From assembly GCA_023053685.1 (NCBI GenBank), contig JALIGW010000001.1, positions 162,932,547-162,996,546 on the forward strand: a stretch of DNA of 64,000 nt, written 5' to 3'. Both the position numbers and the translations under genes were made by a program. The DNA is from Diadophis punctatus similis. Lineage: Eukaryota; Chordata; Lepidosauria; Squamata; Dipsadidae. The notes under the pieces were generated by a model. That model was not told the origin of the DNA. It searched no databases and saw only the letters and a program-made list of their open reading frames with translations. Below, in pieces: positions 61,560-64,000 of this stretch. Within the stretch, counting starts at the first letter, position 1. Each line of letters begins with the position of its first letter.

Positions 61560-61800
61560 CTCTTCATTTAAAGGGAAACTCTAAGAGCTGAAAAAGACTA
61601 ATAATACAGAGATTGGAACTTCCCAAGTAAAGCCCAGAAATACTTAGGATTTGGGAATGTCCATACTTACCTTGGTCAGAAAGGTATTTATTGTGAAATT
61701 GTCCTGTCATTTTGCCGGCAGATCCTTTTTGGTATATGCTTAACAAACGATAGAATTCTTTAGAGAAGGATAATGCTATTTTTGTACACATTGTTAACAT
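61560..61800 (-). other. Unassigned short frame with a splice-donor-like end
   Basis: On the - strand, GCAAAATGACAGGACAATTT opens a frame that meets CCAAGGTAAGTATGG (61666-61680), a strong donor-like site. It could be an upstream PLA2G7 exon, a LINE remnant or chance. The predicted residues (MTGQFHNKYLSDQ) do not resemble a signal peptide. Confidence 0.2.
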
Positions 61801-61954
61801 GCTTCCCTTACTATCTCGAATCTTACAACAATGTATTCTAAAATTTTATTTTTAATTGGTTAGCACACTTCAACTAGATAGGCCCTGAAACTGAAACTGG
61901 ACAAAAGTACTTTAGTTGCAAGAAACTAAACAGAAGAGGCTCAAAGATAGAAAT

Positions 61955-62244
61955 GGAACGTTGGCTTACCTGAATGTTCTTCTCTGTGTGCTGCAGAGAG
62001 TCCAAGAATGGGATATTAACTTCTGTCATTGCTAAGGGGCTGAGTTAAAAATAGACATGGTCACGCCTCCTCTGTTCCTCTGGCTTTGACATGCGTCAGT
62101 TCTTTTAACGAGGCGATGAACTGAAGACAATTCCAAACAGTCTAGAAGGTAAAAGTTAGTCAAAGCCAAACCTGGACCCACCCAGGGCAGGTTTTGGACT
62201 CTCCGCAGCACACAGAGAAGAACATTCAGGTAAGCCAACGTTCC
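61955..62244. repeat. DIRS terminal inverted repeat (49-bp arms)
   Basis: 61955-62003 (GGAACGTTGGCTTACCTGAA ... GAGAGTCC) and 62196-62244 are reverse complements with one mismatch in 49. A third, diverged copy in the first orientation follows at 62241-62285 (GTGCGCTGCTACGAGTCCAA). The spacer is 192 bases. Confidence 0.85.
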
Positions 62245-62292
62245 TTCTCCAGTGCGCTGCTACGAGTCCAAGGATGGGAGATATACCAAAGA

Positions 62293-63402
62293 TTAAAACC
62301 CATGGGCGGGAACAGCGGAGTCCAGGGTACCCGCAGTGGAACAGACCCTTTGTAGGACCCGACATCCAAATGATGCCTCAGCTGAGACAAACAAGTCTAA
62401 ATTATAATGTCTCTCAAAGGGCAATGGAGCAGAGCATGTCGCTGCTCTGCAAATGTCCTCCACTGATGCTTGAGTGGCCCAGGCAGCCGTTGTGGCTGCG
62501 CTTCTGGTGGAGTGAGCGGTCAAGTGACCAGGGACTGTCTTGGCCTGACTTTCGTAAGCCGTGGAAATGCATGCCTTAATCCAATGACCTATAGTTGATG
62601 AGGATACTTTTTGCCCCATAGATGCTTGCTGAAATGAGATAAATAGAGCCTCCGTCTTCCTAAATGAGGCAGTTCTATTGAGATACACCCTGAGGGCCCT
62701 CCTAACGTCCAATTTGTGCCATTGATGCTCAAGGCGGTGTTTGGGATTGGAGCAAAAGTCCGGAAGGATAACCTCCTGGGCCCTATGGAACCAGGAGTTT
62801 ACCTTCGGAAGGAAGGAGGGATCTAGATGGAACACAACCCTATTGTCATGGAATATACAAAGATCTTGTCTTACAGAAAGAGCTGCCAACTCCGAAATCC
62901 TCCTGGCCAAAGTGATCGCGACCAGGAAGGTAGTTTTAAAAGACAAGAACCGGAGACCAATCGAGCTCAACGGTTCAAATGGAGTATATGTCAGTGCCTG
63001 AAGCACCAGGGCCAGATCCCAGGAGGGATAGCGATGGACTACCAGAGGCCTTAAATTCGTAGCCCCCTTTAGGAAGCTGCGAACCCGTGGATGATGCAAC
63101 AGGGAGTGAAAATTGCCCACATGGATTACGGTGGACAATGCTGCCACCTGACGGCGTAACCTATTAGGAGCTAACCCCCGAGAGAACCCTTCCTGAAGGA
63201 ACTCTAGCACCTGGTGGATCAAGGTGGACAAGGGATTGAACCCAGAATCGGAACAAAATTTACAATACGCCTTCCACGAAGCATCATAAATGTGATTCGT
63301 GGAGGCCCGTCTAGAAGCCTGGATGGTGGCTATCAGACCCCTGGAGAATTGCTCATGCCTCAGGATTTCCCCCTCAAGTGCCAGATGGCTAATTGTAGCC
63401 AC
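62293..63402 (-). CDS. DIRS tyrosine recombinase
   Basis: A 369-codon intact frame. The predicted role is integrating the element's circular DNA by site-specific recombination without target-site duplication. Catalytic positions visible are the first Arg in LARRISELAAL (about 167-168), HSTR (His 297, Arg 300) and Tyr 333 in RHYNLDL, the R...HxxR...Y set of phage-integrase-type enzymes. The N-terminal part (SWKAYCKFCSDSGFNPL, VLEFLQEGF) is the SAM-like core-binding domain. The start at 63402 overlaps the RT/RNase H tail in another frame, usual for DIRS. No stops occur, unlike the RT part. Confidence 0.85.
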   Translation of the reverse strand: MATISHLALEGEILRHEQFSRGLIATIQASRRASTNHIYDASWKAYCKFCSDSGFNPLSTLIHQVLEFLQEGFSRGLAPNRLRRQVAALSTVIHVGNFHSLLHHPRVRSFLKGATNLRPLVVHRYPSWDLALVLQALTYTPFEPLSSIGLRFLSFKTTFLVAITLARRISELAALSVRQDLCIFHDNRVVFHLDPSFLPKVNSWFHRAQEVILPDFCSNPKHRLEHQWHKLDVRRALRVYLNRTASFRKTEALFISFQQASMGQKVSSSTIGHWIKACISTAYESQAKTVPGHLTAHSTRSAATTAAWATQASVEDICRAATCSAPLPFERHYNLDLFVSAEASFGCRVLQRVCSTAGTLDSAVPAHGF

Positions 63403-64000
63403 TGGGGCTCTGGATGGAGAAGAGCCCCCTGGCTGAAGGAAATCCTGTGGTCAGGAATCCTCCAGGGGGGGATACCGACAGGTCCACCAGATCCACAAAC
63501 CAAGGGTGACGGGGCTAATGAGCGATGAGGAGAACCTCTGCTCTCTCGGCCAGTATCTTCTGAATAACCCTCGGTAAGAGAGGAAGAGGGGGGAATGCAT
63601 AGAGCAGCCCTGGAGGCCATGGGCTGCGGAGAGCATTGGTCCCCTCCGCCCCCGGCATGGGGAATCTGGTGAAAAACCTTGGCAGGTGAGTGTTGGCCTT
63701 GGTCGCAAAAAGCTCTACTAAGGGCTGGCCGAATCTCTGGTCCATCAATTGGAATAGGTCCAGATGCAGGCGCCACTTGGAGTGGTCTATGGTGGACCTG
63801 CTCAGCCAGTCCACCTGCACATTGGAGGTTCCGGAGATATGCTCCGCCCGGAGCGACCGTAAGTTCTGCTCCACCCAAAGGCTGAGCCTCTCCACTTCTT
63901 TCATGAGCTGATGGGACTTGGTACCCCCCTGGCGATTTATGTGGGCCAGTGTGGCCACATTGTCCTTTAATAATAGCACATGGGAGCCCTGAACCAACGG
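63400..64000 (-). pseudogene. DIRS RT/RNase H tail, broken by a stop and a frameshift
   Basis: The frame 63997-63515 reads LLKDNVATLAHINRQGGTKS, HISGTSNVQVDWLSRS and a QPLVELFATKAN block, typical of the RNase H end of DIRS/gypsy-like polyproteins. It stops at a TAG near 63515-63517. The downstream likeness continues, then shifts frame at a run of seven C near 63462-63470 into the frame ending SQGALLHPEPQWLQL. The N-terminal RT domain is outside the window. Confidence 0.75.

Larger units (their letters stand above)
61955..64000 (-). mobile_element. DIRS-type tyrosine-recombinase retrotransposon, 3' part
   Basis: In transcription order (right to left) the window holds the end of an RT/RNase H reading frame (from beyond 64000 to about 63400), an overlapping tyrosine-recombinase ORF (63402-62293), and a terminal inverted-repeat region (62285-61955). 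This order and the recombinase, rather than an integrase or endonuclease, define DIRS elements. The RT frame carries one in-frame stop and one frameshift, so this copy is inactive for RT. The 5' part lies beyond the window. Confidence 0.85.

Overview
This window is vertebrate nuclear DNA, almost certainly from a squamate reptile and most likely a snake. The evidence is AT-rich sequence, GT-AG introns, one germline gene with a 6.3-kb coding exon, and a squamate-type repeat load: CR1/L2-like, L1 and RTE LINEs, tRNA-derived SINEs including a Sauria-type SINE, many hAT MITEs, a DIRS element, and GATA/GATG microsatellites. No bacterial-style features (operons, Shine-Dalgarno sites, CRISPR) are present.

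Layout. Positions 1-17,200 are intergenic: LINE 3' ends, MITEs, a candidate solo LTR (8.3-8.9 kb), a broken copy of a multicopy gene family with CxxC motifs (9.6-10.7 kb), and two CpG-rich blocks (4.0-4.8 kb and 14.4-15.6 kb). The first CpG-rich block carries a fragment resembling exon 1 of TRUB2. TDRD6 lies on the + strand from 17,564 to 34,763. It has five coding exons whose phases all fit, a GC-rich promoter with MYB-type sites, and a poly(A) signal at 35,086. PLA2G7 (secreted PAF-acetylhydrolase) lies on the - strand from 56,206 down to 38,325. Ten coding exons are readable, phases agree at every junction, and the Ser-Asp-His triad is intact with the spacing known from the human enzyme. 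Its signal-peptide exon was not found. From 57.2 to 61.4 kb there is a nest of LINEs: an RTE-like element split by an inverted duplication, a 5'-truncated L1 and a Sauria SINE. From 61,955 to the right edge there is a DIRS-type tyrosine-recombinase retrotransposon on the - strand.

The two host genes converge tail to tail, as I recall for human chromosome 6p12. They are not functionally linked: TDRD6 is a germ-granule scaffold of the piRNA/chromatoid-body system, and PLA2G7 is a plasma phospholipase. The rest is transposon history, with several insertions provable from exact target-site duplications. The most unusual items are the TRUB2-like exon fragment beside a DNA-transposon end, the internally deleted CxxC gene, the SPIN-like hAT (a family known for horizontal transfer), and the DIRS terminal repeat structure. 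I did not find a convincing wholly new biological system.
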